Positions 16,115-24,603 of a stretch of 64,000 nt of DNA are shown one piece after another. Source of the DNA: a virus; the IMG/VR virus record IMGVR_UViG_3300020189_000013, positions 1 to 64,000 of that record; one strand, written 5' to 3'. Position numbers and translations under genes: made by a program. Every line of letters starts with the position of its first letter. Positions within the stretch are counted from its first letter, which is position 1. The notes beneath the pieces were generated by a model. The model had not been told where the DNA came from and ran no database searches. It saw only the letters and a program-made list of their open reading frames with translations.

Positions 16115-18094
16115 ATGACAACATTTGATCCAGCGCAGCCAGTGTACCGCTACTTTGTCGCGGACCTAATGACAAACTCGGTTCTTGCCGAGATACCTTT
16201 TACAGGCGTCACGTACGACAGAGCTCTTAAAGGCGCCGGAACATTTTCAGGGCAGGTCGCTGTTCTTGACGACACAGTAGCAGCAAACCTGTACGACTAC
16301 ACAGTCCCGGGAAAAACCTCGCTATACATTGTAAGAAACAATGTCTGCGTATGGGGAGGAATCATTTGGGGAAGATCGTACAGCATCACTGAAAAAGTTC
16401 TAAACGTCAGTGGGTCAGAGTTTACGAGCTACCTCTACCATCGCAACATTTGGAAGACGTACAGCCATGACTTTGCCGGAACCACTGTCGTTGATGTTCT
16501 TGGTAACGCAACAACTACGTTGACATTTGGTTCATTTAACTTTGTCCCTGGCTCAACAATCGCAGTCGAGTTCTACGAGGTTGGAAACTTTCAATACAGC
16601 GGCTACTACACAGTCCTTTCACTCGGGCTGTCGTCAACAACCGTGGCGGTTAGCATTCCAGGAATGCCTGCCGGGACGTATGACAACACGACGGTAAGAG
16701 TTCGCGTAGATACATATGACTACGTTCGGCAGCTACTCGATCAGATGAACATTGACTTCTCTGGCATACAATTTCCAAACGGAGAAATTGAGCCGACGCT
16801 TACTCTCGACTACGACATCACGACAAAGTCACTGACTTCTAATGTAGCGACATTGACGACGTCAACTGCACACAACATGATACCCGGTCAGTCAGTTCTG
16901 GTAAAGAACGTTGACTCGACGTTCGACGGCACGCACACGGTTGTATCAAAGACTGACACGACATTTTCGTACGCTAAGACAGCATCAAACGTTGGCAGCA
17001 CCGCGGTTTCAGTTGTGTCAAGAACAGTGTCTCAAAAAGAGATGTCTGAAAACGTTGCCACTCTTACTACAAGTGTTGCTCACGGTTTTTCAGTCGGACA
17101 AACCGTTGACATTGAAAACGTCGATTCGCTTACCTCAGACTACGTAATATTCAACGGCACTCACACGATCACGAGTGTTCCATCCTCGACTACATTTACG
17201 TACTCGGTCTTTTCATTCGAACCGAACGTCGACGCGACCGCCGTGTCTGGAACCGCGACGTTGACGCCAAGAGCTCTTTCGAGCACATACGGACCGTATC
17301 CCGCGAATGCGGACATCGGAATCGAGTACTCGACCGCGGCGTACAGCGGCGTCAATGTTCCAAACGTCACCTACCGCGGCTACGAACTTCGCTCGATTGG
17401 TGAAGAACTCGACGAGTACTCAGACACTGTTGACGGCTTTGAGTATCGGATTGACTGCGAATACGATTCATTGACTGGCACGTTTACTCGAACGTTCGTG
17501 CTTCTTCCGATCAACTTCCCCAACCCGCCGCCTGCTGGAGAAGCCGCTCCTCTAAGTAGATACGGCGCTGATCAGTTCGTATTCGAGTATCCTGGAAACG
17601 TAAATGAAGTTTCTATCAGCGAATCTGCTGAAAACTCAGCGACTCGATTCTTTGTTGTTGGCAACATCGGCGATCTTGGCTCAGATGCGAGTCAACCATA
17701 CGCCGTTGCCGCTGATACCGGGCTACTCGACGCTGGATGGCCACTGCTCGATATGGAGGAGACGCGTGGAGAAGCGTACGACGAAAACATTCTCTACAGC
17801 TACGCCTCGCGCTATTTGGCAGAGTTTCGTCCACCGCTCACCGACATGTCGATCACAGTCAACGGCTCACTCGACCCAACTGTTGGAACGTACTCTCCAG
17901 GAGACTGGTGCGCGCTCATTGTAGACGATCCGTTCATTCAACTTCGACTTTTGAGCAACCTTGAGCCGAGAGACGACATTATTGTTCGTAAGATCGAAGG
18001 TTTCTCAGTAACAGTGCCGGACGGCAACACGTTCCCTGAGACGGTGCAGCTACAACTTGTAGCCGAGTCGGAGGTAGATAAGATTGGCGAGTAA
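16115..18094 (+). CDS. Baseplate/minor tail protein, Gp37-like, with two inserted beta modules, 659 aa
   Basis: The N-terminal ~215 residues (YFVADLMTNSVLAEIPF, TYDRALKGAGTFSGQV, YIVRNNVCVWGGIIWGRSY, ...RQLLDQMN) and the C-terminal ~250 residues (EYDSLTGTFTRTFVLLP, YPGNVNEVSISE, MSITVNGSLDP...PGDWCALIVDD) match the siphoviral ReqiPepy6 Gp37-like / tail-associated family that builds the baseplate hub. Two copies of a ~60-residue module (S.NVATLTTS.AH....GQ.V...NVDS) interrupt the middle, about residues 238-300 and 308-375. They are absent from the core family as I know it and recur in three head and tail proteins. It overlaps the next gene by 11 nt. Confidence 0.75.
   Translation: MTTFDPAQPVYRYFVADLMTNSVLAEIPFTGVTYDRALKGAGTFSGQVAVLDDTVAANLYDYTVPGKTSLYIVRNNVCVWGGIIWGRSYSITEKVLNVSGSEFTSYLYHRNIWKTYSHDFAGTTVVDVLGNATTTLTFGSFNFVPGSTIAVEFYEVGNFQYSGYYTVLSLGLSSTTVAVSIPGMPAGTYDNTTVRVRVDTYDYVRQLLDQMNIDFSGIQFPNGEIEPTLTLDYDITTKSLTSNVATLTTSTAHNMIPGQSVLVKNVDSTFDGTHTVVSKTDTTFSYAKTASNVGSTAVSVVSRTVSQKEMSENVATLTTSVAHGFSVGQTVDIENVDSLTSDYVIFNGTHTITSVPSSTTFTYSVFSFEPNVDATAVSGTATLTPRALSSTYGPYPANADIGIEYSTAAYSGVNVPNVTYRGYELRSIGEELDEYSDTVDGFEYRIDCEYDSLTGTFTRTFVLLPINFPNPPPAGEAAPLSRYGADQFVFEYPGNVNEVSISESAENSATRFFVVGNIGDLGSDASQPYAVAADTGLLDAGWPLLDMEETRGEAYDENILYSYASRYLAEFRPPLTDMSITVNGSLDPTVGTYSPGDWCALIVDDPFIQLRLLSNLEPRDDIIVRKIEGFSVTVPDGNTFPETVQLQLVAESEVDKIGE
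16826..17250 (+). repeat. Two copies of the NVATLTTS beta module within the baseplate gene
   Basis: The two protein-level repeats (LTSNVATLTTSTAH... and MSENVATLTTSVAH...) each continue with G.SV..(K/E)NVDS, a (F)DGTHTV or FNGTHTI strand, and a TTFSYAKTAS or TTFTYSVFS strand. Further copies lie in the - strand genes at about 43440-43640, 44820-45040 and 45975-46185. The nucleotide sequences have diverged, so these are old repeats at protein level rather than recent DNA duplications. Confidence 0.7.
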
Positions 18095-19619
18095 TCTTAG
18101 AAGAAGCAAAAGAACGTTCGGTCAAAGATATCTAAGAACTGAGCAAAGAGCGTCTGCGTCCTCGCGCAACCCAGCGCCGCGAAGAATCGGTGCAAGAGTT
18201 ATTACGACAAACAATATTGCACCGAGATCTGTGACTACGGTCGTGCTAGCAAACGACGTTGTTCAAGACATCGAGTACGCTCAGGCCGCTGCAAACGGTA
18301 AAAATACGATCTACTACAGCGCAACGGAGCCGTCTGGCGGCACGTACACTGAAGGCGATTTGTGGTTCGAGACAGACAACGACAACGCGCTAGCACGCTG
18401 GGACGGCGCAGCGTGGCAGTCGTTTGGTCTGGGCAACGCGGCGTTCTCAAACATTGACGCCGGTAAGATTACATCTGGCACGATCAGCACTGCTATTCTC
18501 TTCGCGGGAGAGCTCACCGCTGCTCGAGGAACGTTTGGTGGATTTATTTCCGCTGGAAACGTTCAAATTGGCGACGGCATCTACAGCAATGCAAATTATC
18601 GCGGAGTGACACTCGATTCTGGGAACTCGAACAACGCCTGGTACGTAGACACGTCGACTGGAAATGTGTACTTCAAGGTCGGTAGTGCAACTCAATATAT
18701 GACGTGGAACGGCACTGCGCTGAACATCGTCGGTACCATCACTGGCTCAACAATTAGCGGTACTACTATCACCACGTCGACGTTTTCCGCAGGCAATCCA
18801 ACTGGCGATGGCGTATCAATCACTGGCACTCAGGTGCTTATTAACACGACTGGCACTACCTCGAGCGCGTCTCTTAAGTTTAATACAAACGCAGGCTCTG
18901 GCACAAACTATATTACGGGGGATAAAGCATTAGAAATTACAACAGGCGGAAGCAGTAAAACTTTCATCAACATGGGTAACACAAGCGGCTCCGGCGTGGG
19001 CAGAGTATACGCTGGCGCATTGTACTTTGAGACGTACAATGCAGAGGTAACTAGGCTAACGGCTAGCGTTATAGGTCAAAATAGGCTTGGCAGTACTGTT
19101 CGAGTTAGCGATTACTACGGTGTAGATATTTCTCTTAGTGATGAACTTTATGCGGGAAGGGTTACGGTTACAGGTGCTTTGAATGTGTATGGCACGAAAA
19201 ACTTTTCCATTCAGCACCCACTGGACGAAGATCGCTATCTAGTACACGCTGCTGTTGAGGGCCCTACTGCTGATCTTATATATCGAGGTACCTCTAGCCT
19301 TGAAAACGGTTTAGTTGAGGTAGAACTTCCAAGATATTTTGAGGCAGCGTCAAAATTAGAAGGTAGAACGGTGTTTATTACGCCAAAAATTGCAGATGAC
19401 GGCTCTCAGTGCAACATGGCAGCTTCGTCTGTAGAAAATGGTAAGTTCACAGTTTCCACTCAAGGGTGCATTGATAGCTGTTCTCATCAGTTTGATTGGC
19501 TGGTACTTGCAATTCGTGGAGATGTTGAAACAGTCGTTGAGCCACTAAAGTCGGAGTACAATGTTAGAAAAGAAAAAGAAGTTCTGCCAGAGATAGATCC
19601 AAATCTCACAGCGGGCTAG
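18084..19619 (+). CDS. Tail fibre/tip protein with C-terminal HPLDEDRYLVHAAVEGP domain, 511 aa
   Basis: The basic N-terminus (RRSKRTFGQRYLRTEQRAS) is followed by TTNNIAPRSVTT..., then a module (SATEPSGGTYTEGDLWFETDN...ARWDGAAWQSFG, about 80-115) reminiscent of the WYRSD/YDG.W modules of the anchor proteins. After that come beta-helix-type repeats (ITSGTISTAIL, ITGSTISGTTITTSTF). From about residue 370 KNFSIQHPLDEDRYLVHAAVEGPTAD...RG...L.NG...VELP.YFEA marks a C-terminal domain frequent in aquatic phage fibres, likely involved in trimerisation or chaperoning. The last ~250 codons are more AT-rich than the first half, suggesting a chimeric gene. Confidence 0.7.
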   Translation: MASNLRRSKRTFGQRYLRTEQRASASSRNPAPRRIGARVITTNNIAPRSVTTVVLANDVVQDIEYAQAAANGKNTIYYSATEPSGGTYTEGDLWFETDNDNALARWDGAAWQSFGLGNAAFSNIDAGKITSGTISTAILFAGELTAARGTFGGFISAGNVQIGDGIYSNANYRGVTLDSGNSNNAWYVDTSTGNVYFKVGSATQYMTWNGTALNIVGTITGSTISGTTITTSTFSAGNPTGDGVSITGTQVLINTTGTTSSASLKFNTNAGSGTNYITGDKALEITTGGSSKTFINMGNTSGSGVGRVYAGALYFETYNAEVTRLTASVIGQNRLGSTVRVSDYYGVDISLSDELYAGRVTVTGALNVYGTKNFSIQHPLDEDRYLVHAAVEGPTADLIYRGTSSLENGLVEVELPRYFEAASKLEGRTVFITPKIADDGSQCNMAASSVENGKFTVSTQGCIDSCSHQFDWLVLAIRGDVETVVEPLKSEYNVRKEKEVLPEIDPNLTAG

Positions 19620-20183
19620 TTGACTAAGTCGATTTTGACGTCAATTTGTACACGAGATAAAAAAGAACGGGATAGAATTTCACTACACGTAGTGAAAGAG
19701 AATTCAATGATACACATCAAAGACGGCGATAGAACTCTTCAGTTTAACGGAGAGCTACTGGGAAAATCATCATCGTGGCGAAGAGGATCTCTTCGCTGGA
19801 TAGAATTCGAGCTTTACAAGACAGAAAATGGCTCGTATGTTCTATCAAGAGTCGGCGTGTCAGTAGTCTACCACGGCGCGGCCTGTCATCTTGTGAAGAG
19901 ATACAATCTTCAAGATGCCCCAGTAGCGAATCTCCAAAGTAGAGAGAACATGGTCCCATGTGACTCATGCTCTCCATCATTCGCGGCAGAAATCGTGTTT
20001 CCGGAGAAGAATCGCCACTGGGCACAGGTAAGTGAGAATCCAGACGCCGTGCTCGAGGCGCTCTACAAATACGACGACAGCGGCGCACGCTACCTAACGC
20101 ATGTAGCACAGCGGCTTCTCGAGGAGGCGTCAAACGCCGATCGAGGCATCTCAGACGTCTACAGAGTAGAGATCATTCCATAA
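19620..20183 (+). CDS. Conserved-type hypothetical protein with CxxC, 187 aa
   Basis: A TTG start at 19620, immediately after the upstream TAG, is used here; an in-frame ATG at 19707 is the alternative. The protein has a basic N-terminal half with RWIEFELYKTENGSYVLSRVGVSVVYH, then PCDSC at about residue 116, then a helical C-terminus. The 'R..E..LY.T..G.YV..R.G.S..YH' pattern occurs in uncharacterised actinobacterial and actinophage proteins, as far as I recall. Last gene of the tail transcript; it ends just before a terminator-like hairpin. Function unknown. Confidence 0.55.
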   Translation: MTKSILTSICTRDKKERDRISLHVVKENSMIHIKDGDRTLQFNGELLGKSSSWRRGSLRWIEFELYKTENGSYVLSRVGVSVVYHGAACHLVKRYNLQDAPVANLQSRENMVPCDSCSPSFAAEIVFPEKNRHWAQVSENPDAVLEALYKYDDSGARYLTHVAQRLLEEASNADRGISDVYRVEIIP

Positions 20184-20197
20184 TCTTTCGCTCTGTC

Positions 20198-20246
20198 ACG
20201 AGATTTTTCTCGTTTCCGTGTAGTATCGAAAAGACGGAGGGATGGA
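20198..20246 (+). terminator. Hairpin and promoter-like junction between tail and replication operons
   Basis: ACGAGA-TTTT-TCTCGT (20198-20213) is a perfect 6-bp hairpin followed by TTCCGTG. It sits in the 63-nt gap that separates the tail gene block from the nucleotide/replication block. Downstream TAGTATCG (about 20221-20228) could serve as a weak -10, and ACGGAGGG just before the ATG at 20247 is a strong ribosome-binding site. A terminator plus a new transcription start is the likely reading. Confidence 0.4.
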
Positions 20247-21248
20247 ATGTTTATCGTCATCGAAGGCACTGACGCCTCGGGAAAGTCTACTCTTGTAGAC
20301 GCTGTTGTCTCTGAACTCACCGGGCAGCGGTCAACTGCCGGCGCGATTCAGTACCACAAGGGCGCGCCGAAAGAGTTCACTCGCAAAGGCGTACTTTCAG
20401 AGTACGTAGAAGACATTCAAGACTTCAACTGGTTCTCAGCGACAGCAGTCGCTGATCGATGGCATTGGGGTGAGGTAACGTATGCTCCGATCAAGCGTCG
20501 TCATACTAACATTGACGGCTTTGGTCTACTTGGCGTTGCTGGCTGGCGATGGACCGAGATGTTTCTTCGCGCTCGCGGCATTACTCAGTTTTGGCTGTAT
20601 CAGCCGCTTGAGATTATTCAGCAAAGAATTAGAGAACGCGGAGACGACTTTGTAGAAGAGCATGAGCTCGAGCATATTTTAAGTCTCTACTCTTATGCGT
20701 TCGACAACACCATGTCGTGCATTAAGTTGCAGCCGTCAAACGGCGGATTAGATCAAGTAGCAAACCTGGCGCGTGACGTCATCAGCTACGCTAAGACATT
20801 GCAATCTGAAGTTCAGCATCTAGAAAGATTTACTTGGTACATCGGACCTCCAAAGCCAAAGGCGCTTCTCGTCGGTGACGAAAGAAACGACGAGACTGAC
20901 ACGATGTTGCCTTTCAAGCCTTCCGGTGCAAATTCAGCAGACTATTTGTTGAACGCCCTACCGTGCGAAACCTGGCGCGACTACGGAATCATAAATTCTG
21001 CCGATGTCTATGGAGAAGACATCATACGACTATATGAAGCTCTTAATCGGCCAAAAGTTATAGCCCTTGGTCGCATGGCAGAAAAGCGTCTTCGTCAATG
21101 CTCACTCTACGAAAGTCTATACACAGTTCTTCCGCATCCTCAACATGTTAGACGATTTCACTACTCTGATCAAACAGAGTATGGTCGCGCAATTGATAGC
21201 TTCGCAAACGGAAACACACAGGAGTATGCGTCATGGGTTCTTCGCTGA
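20247..21248 (+). CDS. Deoxynucleoside monophosphate kinase fused to UDG-like domain, 333 aa
   Basis: Residues 1-190 look like a thymidylate-kinase-fold enzyme: P-loop EGTDASGKST (about 6-15), DRWHWGE and a RIRERGDDF lid-like segment. Residues about 195-325 resemble the uracil-DNA-glycosylase superfamily: LLVGDERNDETDTMLPF (motif A position), SADYLLNAL, then PKVIALGRMAEKRL and LPHPQHVRRF (HPS-like motif B position). It overlaps the hydroxymethylase gene by 16 nt, so a role as the kinase for a (hydroxymethyl-)dNMP is likely. The UDG-like part may bind or check a base. Both assignments are by motif only. Confidence 0.65.
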   Translation: MFIVIEGTDASGKSTLVDAVVSELTGQRSTAGAIQYHKGAPKEFTRKGVLSEYVEDIQDFNWFSATAVADRWHWGEVTYAPIKRRHTNIDGFGLLGVAGWRWTEMFLRARGITQFWLYQPLEIIQQRIRERGDDFVEEHELEHILSLYSYAFDNTMSCIKLQPSNGGLDQVANLARDVISYAKTLQSEVQHLERFTWYIGPPKPKALLVGDERNDETDTMLPFKPSGANSADYLLNALPCETWRDYGIINSADVYGEDIIRLYEALNRPKVIALGRMAEKRLRQCSLYESLYTVLPHPQHVRRFHYSDQTEYGRAIDSFANGNTQEYASWVLR

Positions 21249-22105
21249 CAGCAATTCACATCGAAGACGGAGTAAACGGCTACGTTGATCTTGTTCATCA
21301 CGTGCTTGAGCACGGCCGCGAGGTGTCCCCACGCGGTGTGAAGACAAGAGAAATTGAAGACGCAACTGTATTCATAGACAACGTGTACGACGCAATGCCG
21401 ATGGGCGTTGGTCGAGGTGTCGTCCCGGGCATTGGCGCCGTTGAGGCGTGCCAACTCGTCGCCGGTAGGAGCACGCCACGGACAGTGATTGCTATAGGTC
21501 CGCAGTTTACGAATTACGCTGAGAACAACGGAGAATTTCACGGAGCGTACGGTCTACGTACAAATGGCCAGTACGCTCACGTTGTAGACAAAATCAAGAG
21601 TGACCCAGACACGCGGCAAGCAGTCGTGACGATCTGGAACCCTGAGTTTGACAACATGCCACAGAAGCGTGACTACCCATGCACAGTTCTTCATCAGTTT
21701 AGAGTTCGTGACGGCAAACTAAATATGAGTGTCTACATGCGCTCAAACGACGTGTGGCTTGGTGCAGCGTACGACTTTTTCCAGTTCACGCGGGTGCAGT
21801 TAGCGATCTGCTCGATACTTGGAATAGAGCCAGGCACGTATGCGCATCACGTTGGGTCGCTTCACATCTACGAGTCAAATATAGATGCGGTGACTAAGTT
21901 GCGTAAGACGAGCGCCCCTGTCGACCCAATTCCGTATTTTGCTGGCAACTCGTGGGCAGACGTCGCACTATCTGCGCAGAACTGTCTTCTCGCCGTTGAC
22001 CCCGAAGCTTTGCACGTACCGGAGCTAAACGATACAGAGCTCTGGTACGTTAACGCAATGCGCTCCGCTATCGAGAGCAACGAGGCCAAACTCGGAAATG
22101 CCTAG
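21233..22105 (+). CDS. dCMP hydroxymethylase-like thymidylate synthase homologue, 290 aa
   Basis: Thymidylate-synthase superfamily, which transfers a one-carbon unit from methylene-tetrahydrofolate to C5 of a pyrimidine nucleotide. Catalytic Cys is C150 (DYPCTVLHQF). MRSNDVWLG and GSLHIY (H211, Y213) form the nucleotide site. At the position of the conserved Asn that reads the uracil ring (Asn177 of E. coli ThyA, in PFN) this protein has Asp181 (AYD). The same Asn-to-Asp change (Asp179) lets T4 gp42 use dCMP. The MRSNDV and VGSLH(V/I)Y stretches also match T4 gp42 as I recall it. ATG at 21233 with GGAG 8 nt upstream. Alternative: a divergent dUMP enzyme. Confidence 0.75.
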   Translation: MGSSLTAIHIEDGVNGYVDLVHHVLEHGREVSPRGVKTREIEDATVFIDNVYDAMPMGVGRGVVPGIGAVEACQLVAGRSTPRTVIAIGPQFTNYAENNGEFHGAYGLRTNGQYAHVVDKIKSDPDTRQAVVTIWNPEFDNMPQKRDYPCTVLHQFRVRDGKLNMSVYMRSNDVWLGAAYDFFQFTRVQLAICSILGIEPGTYAHHVGSLHIYESNIDAVTKLRKTSAPVDPIPYFAGNSWADVALSAQNCLLAVDPEALHVPELNDTELWYVNAMRSAIESNEAKLGNA

Positions 22106-22310
22106 TGATGAAAACGAAGAAGCTTTTGAGTATGCGTCTCCGATGCATGCCGCAGCGATTGGCATGCACGAGATGTACATCACGCTGAAGTCTGCCGGGT
22201 TTTCAAGAACTGAAGCTCTCGAGTTGATAGCAAGAATGCTTTCATACGGAGTCACAGAGACTCTAATAATTGAGAGCGAGCTTGGTGACGATGACGACGA
22301 CGACGACTAA
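22098..22310 (+). CDS. Small acidic protein with seven C-terminal Asp, 70 aa
   Basis: MPSDENEEAFEYASPMHAAAIGMHEMYITLKSAGFSRTEAL..., ending in a run of seven Asp encoded by GAC/GAT repeats. The central helix (MHEMY..LK.AGFSR.EALELIA.ML) is a pattern I associate with short uncharacterised actinobacterial and actinophage proteins. It overlaps both neighbours in a tightly coupled string. The poly-Asp tail could mimic DNA or bind metal, but there is no direct evidence for a function. Confidence 0.55.
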   Translation: MPSDENEEAFEYASPMHAAAIGMHEMYITLKSAGFSRTEALELIARMLSYGVTETLIIESELGDDDDDDD

Positions 22311-22779
22311 CGCGCGGCCATCGTGGCAGTCGACATGGCTCACCGTTGCGACTGTTATTTCGCTGCGCTCACGGTGCTCAAGAGCGCAGATGGGCGCAGT
22401 TGTAGTGTCAAAAGACCAGCGTGTCTGCGCCACCGGCTATAACGGGCCGTCGGCGTCGTGGCCTGAAAGCGGCGACTGTATCGACTGGTGCCCAAGAGCG
22501 CGCGGCGAGTCACCACTAGACAACATCTATGACCAGTGCCCGTCAATTCACGCTGAAGCAAACGCGCTGCTGTACGTAGACAGATCAAGCGTTGAAGGCG
22601 GAACAATATACATCACAAGTCCGCCGTGTATGCAGTGCGCAAAGCTAATTACAAATTCCGGGTTGTTGCACGTCGTATGTTATATTGGCGAGCACGACAT
22701 GCACCGCAATCCGTTGGATGTCGTCGAGTACATTAAAAAGTGTGGAATAAGCGTTACGCTTGTCGCGCACTCGGAGTGA
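22291..22779 (+). CDS. Deoxycytidylate (dCMP) deaminase, 162 aa
   Basis: Zinc-dependent deaminase converting dCMP to dUMP for dTMP synthesis. Signature residues are H87-A-E89 in PSIHAEANAL and C113-MQ-C116 in PPCMQC, with the dCMP-deaminase NGP loop (ATGYNGPSASW) and extra Cys residues (CIDWC) typical of this subfamily. ATG 22291 is preferred over upstream in-frame TTG/GTG codons that would extend further into the acidic-protein gene. T4 likewise pairs a dCMP deaminase with dCMP hydroxymethylase, which fits the proposed modified-cytosine metabolism. Confidence 0.85.
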   Translation: MTTTTTNARPSWQSTWLTVATVISLRSRCSRAQMGAVVVSKDQRVCATGYNGPSASWPESGDCIDWCPRARGESPLDNIYDQCPSIHAEANALLYVDRSSVEGGTIYITSPPCMQCAKLITNSGLLHVVCYIGEHDMHRNPLDVVEYIKKCGISVTLVAHSE

Positions 22780-22785
22780 CGTATA

Positions 22786-24603
22786 GTGGCTGATCTTTCT
22801 CAAGTACAACTTCACCTTGTCAACAGCGTAGAGTCTGCGAATGACTTTCTTTCGTGGCTTAGCGAACGACGGCCACACAACGCCATCGCGATCGACACGG
22901 AGACGGGCGAGATACCTGGAAACCCGAGGCAGCATGCGCTGTCACCGTGGCACGGACGTCTTCGGCTAGTTCAGGTCGGTGATGGCATGCAGGGCTGGTC
23001 AATACCGTGGGACGAATGGTCGGGAGTGTTCTACCAGGCGATGGAGCGCTTTGACGGTCCGATCGTCTGCCACAACATCGCGTTCGAGGCACGCTGGTTT
23101 GAGACTCAGTCACGCTGGAAAATGCCATGGCATCGCGCGCATGACACGATGATTATGGCTCACATTGTCGACCCGCTTGGTTCAGGCGCACTGAAGCGTC
23201 TTGCCGCGCTGCACGTCGACGCGCGTGCAGTTGCATTACAAGACACTCTTGATCAAGAGCTATCAGCCAACGGTTGGACCTGGGGAACTGTTCCCACAAA
23301 CTTTGAGCCGTACTGGTCGTATGGCGCGCTCGACTGCGTTCTTACAATGCGTCTCTGGGAAATGTTCTACGAAAAGTGCGGACCTAACGGCGCGTACCAC
23401 AAACCGTATGAGCTCGAGATGGCGACTCGTAAGATCGTCACGAGAATGGAGATCAACGGCGCTCGAGTTGATCTTGACTACTCGCAGAGAAAGTACAACG
23501 AGCTTAGCTCATACACCGAGTCTGTAAAGAACTGGGCTAAGAATACGTACAACGGAACTTCTATAACGAGCAACATACAACTTGTTCGGCTGTTTGAGAG
23601 TCTTGGCGCTGAGATCACTGAGTTTACTCCGACCGGTCAGAAGTCTTGCACAAAGGATCAATTGAGGCTGCTAGCACAGAGCCCGATAGCGGAGGTCGCT
23701 AATCTCGCGGACACTGTTCTCAAGCAGCGTAAGGCCGACAAACTTGCTGGAACGTACTTTCTAAACTTTCTCACTGAGTCAATTGACGGCATTGTTCACC
23801 CGTCTGTGAAGACTCTTGGCGCTCGAACGAGCAGAATGTCGATCACAAATCCGGCGCTACAGACATTGCCGAAAGGCGATGACGTTGTTCGCCGAGCGTT
23901 CATCCCAAAAGACGATGACCACGTGATTATCACTTCTGACCTCGACCAGGTTGAGTTCAGAATGTTCGCGTCTCTATCTAAAGATCCAAATCTAATTACG
24001 CTGTTCAACAGGGCGGACGCAACTGGCTCTGACCCGTTCACGGAGATTGGCAGAGAGATCTACAACGATCCGACGATGCAGAAGTCCGATAAGCGCCGCG
24101 CGCTGATTAAAGGCACGGTGTACGGAAGACTCTATGGCGCCGGTGTCGCGAAGCAAGCCGTAACTGCCGGCGTTCCTGAGCCACAGATGCGACAAGTTTC
24201 TGATGCATTTGATCGCAGATTTCCGGGCATGTCGTACTTTCAAAAGCAGATCGAGGACGCCGGCATGCGAAGGTTGCAGAGCGAGGGCCAAGGCTACGTA
24301 TATACGTGGACAGGAAGAAGACTGCCGTGCGACGAAGACAGAGTTTACACGCTTGTGAACTACCTCATTCAGGGTGGAGCGGCAGAGGTCTTCAAAGCAA
24401 ATCTTGTCAAACTCGATCAAGCCGATTTGACTGAACTTCTCATCGTCCCGGTTCACGACGAAATAGTTCTACAGGCGCCACGAAAAGACGCAGACGAGAT
24501 CAAGCAGATAGTGAAGCAATGCATGACCACGTCTGACGGCTGGGATGTGCCACTGACCGCTGACGTAGACGGCCCGCTAGAGACGTGGGGCGACAAGTAC
24601 TAG
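22786..24603 (+). CDS. polA: DNA polymerase I family (family A) with 3'-5' exonuclease, 605 aa
   Basis: GTG start. The 3'-5' exonuclease domain has IAIDTETGE (Exo I, about residues 32-40), CHNIAFE (Exo II) and YGALDCVL (Exo III). Polymerase motifs are A SDLDQVEFR (about 384), B KRRALIKGTVYGRLYG (about 437-452) and C PVHDEIVL (about 555). There is no 5'-3' exonuclease domain, as is normal for phage polymerases. The residue equivalent to Phe762 of E. coli Pol I is Tyr (VYG), as in T7. It is the replicative polymerase of the phage, in an operon with nucleotide-pool enzymes. Confidence 0.93.
   Translation: MADLSQVQLHLVNSVESANDFLSWLSERRPHNAIAIDTETGEIPGNPRQHALSPWHGRLRLVQVGDGMQGWSIPWDEWSGVFYQAMERFDGPIVCHNIAFEARWFETQSRWKMPWHRAHDTMIMAHIVDPLGSGALKRLAALHVDARAVALQDTLDQELSANGWTWGTVPTNFEPYWSYGALDCVLTMRLWEMFYEKCGPNGAYHKPYELEMATRKIVTRMEINGARVDLDYSQRKYNELSSYTESVKNWAKNTYNGTSITSNIQLVRLFESLGAEITEFTPTGQKSCTKDQLRLLAQSPIAEVANLADTVLKQRKADKLAGTYFLNFLTESIDGIVHPSVKTLGARTSRMSITNPALQTLPKGDDVVRRAFIPKDDDHVIITSDLDQVEFRMFASLSKDPNLITLFNRADATGSDPFTEIGREIYNDPTMQKSDKRRALIKGTVYGRLYGAGVAKQAVTAGVPEPQMRQVSDAFDRRFPGMSYFQKQIEDAGMRRLQSEGQGYVYTWTGRRLPCDEDRVYTLVNYLIQGGAAEVFKANLVKLDQADLTELLIVPVHDEIVLQAPRKDADEIKQIVKQCMTTSDGWDVPLTADVDGPLETWGDKY

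Noticed and set aside
21233-22105. Plain thymidylate synthase annotation
   Set aside because: The ring-reading Asn is replaced by Asp and the surrounding motifs resemble T4 dCMP hydroxymethylase; the plain label would be misleading, though it is kept as an alternative.
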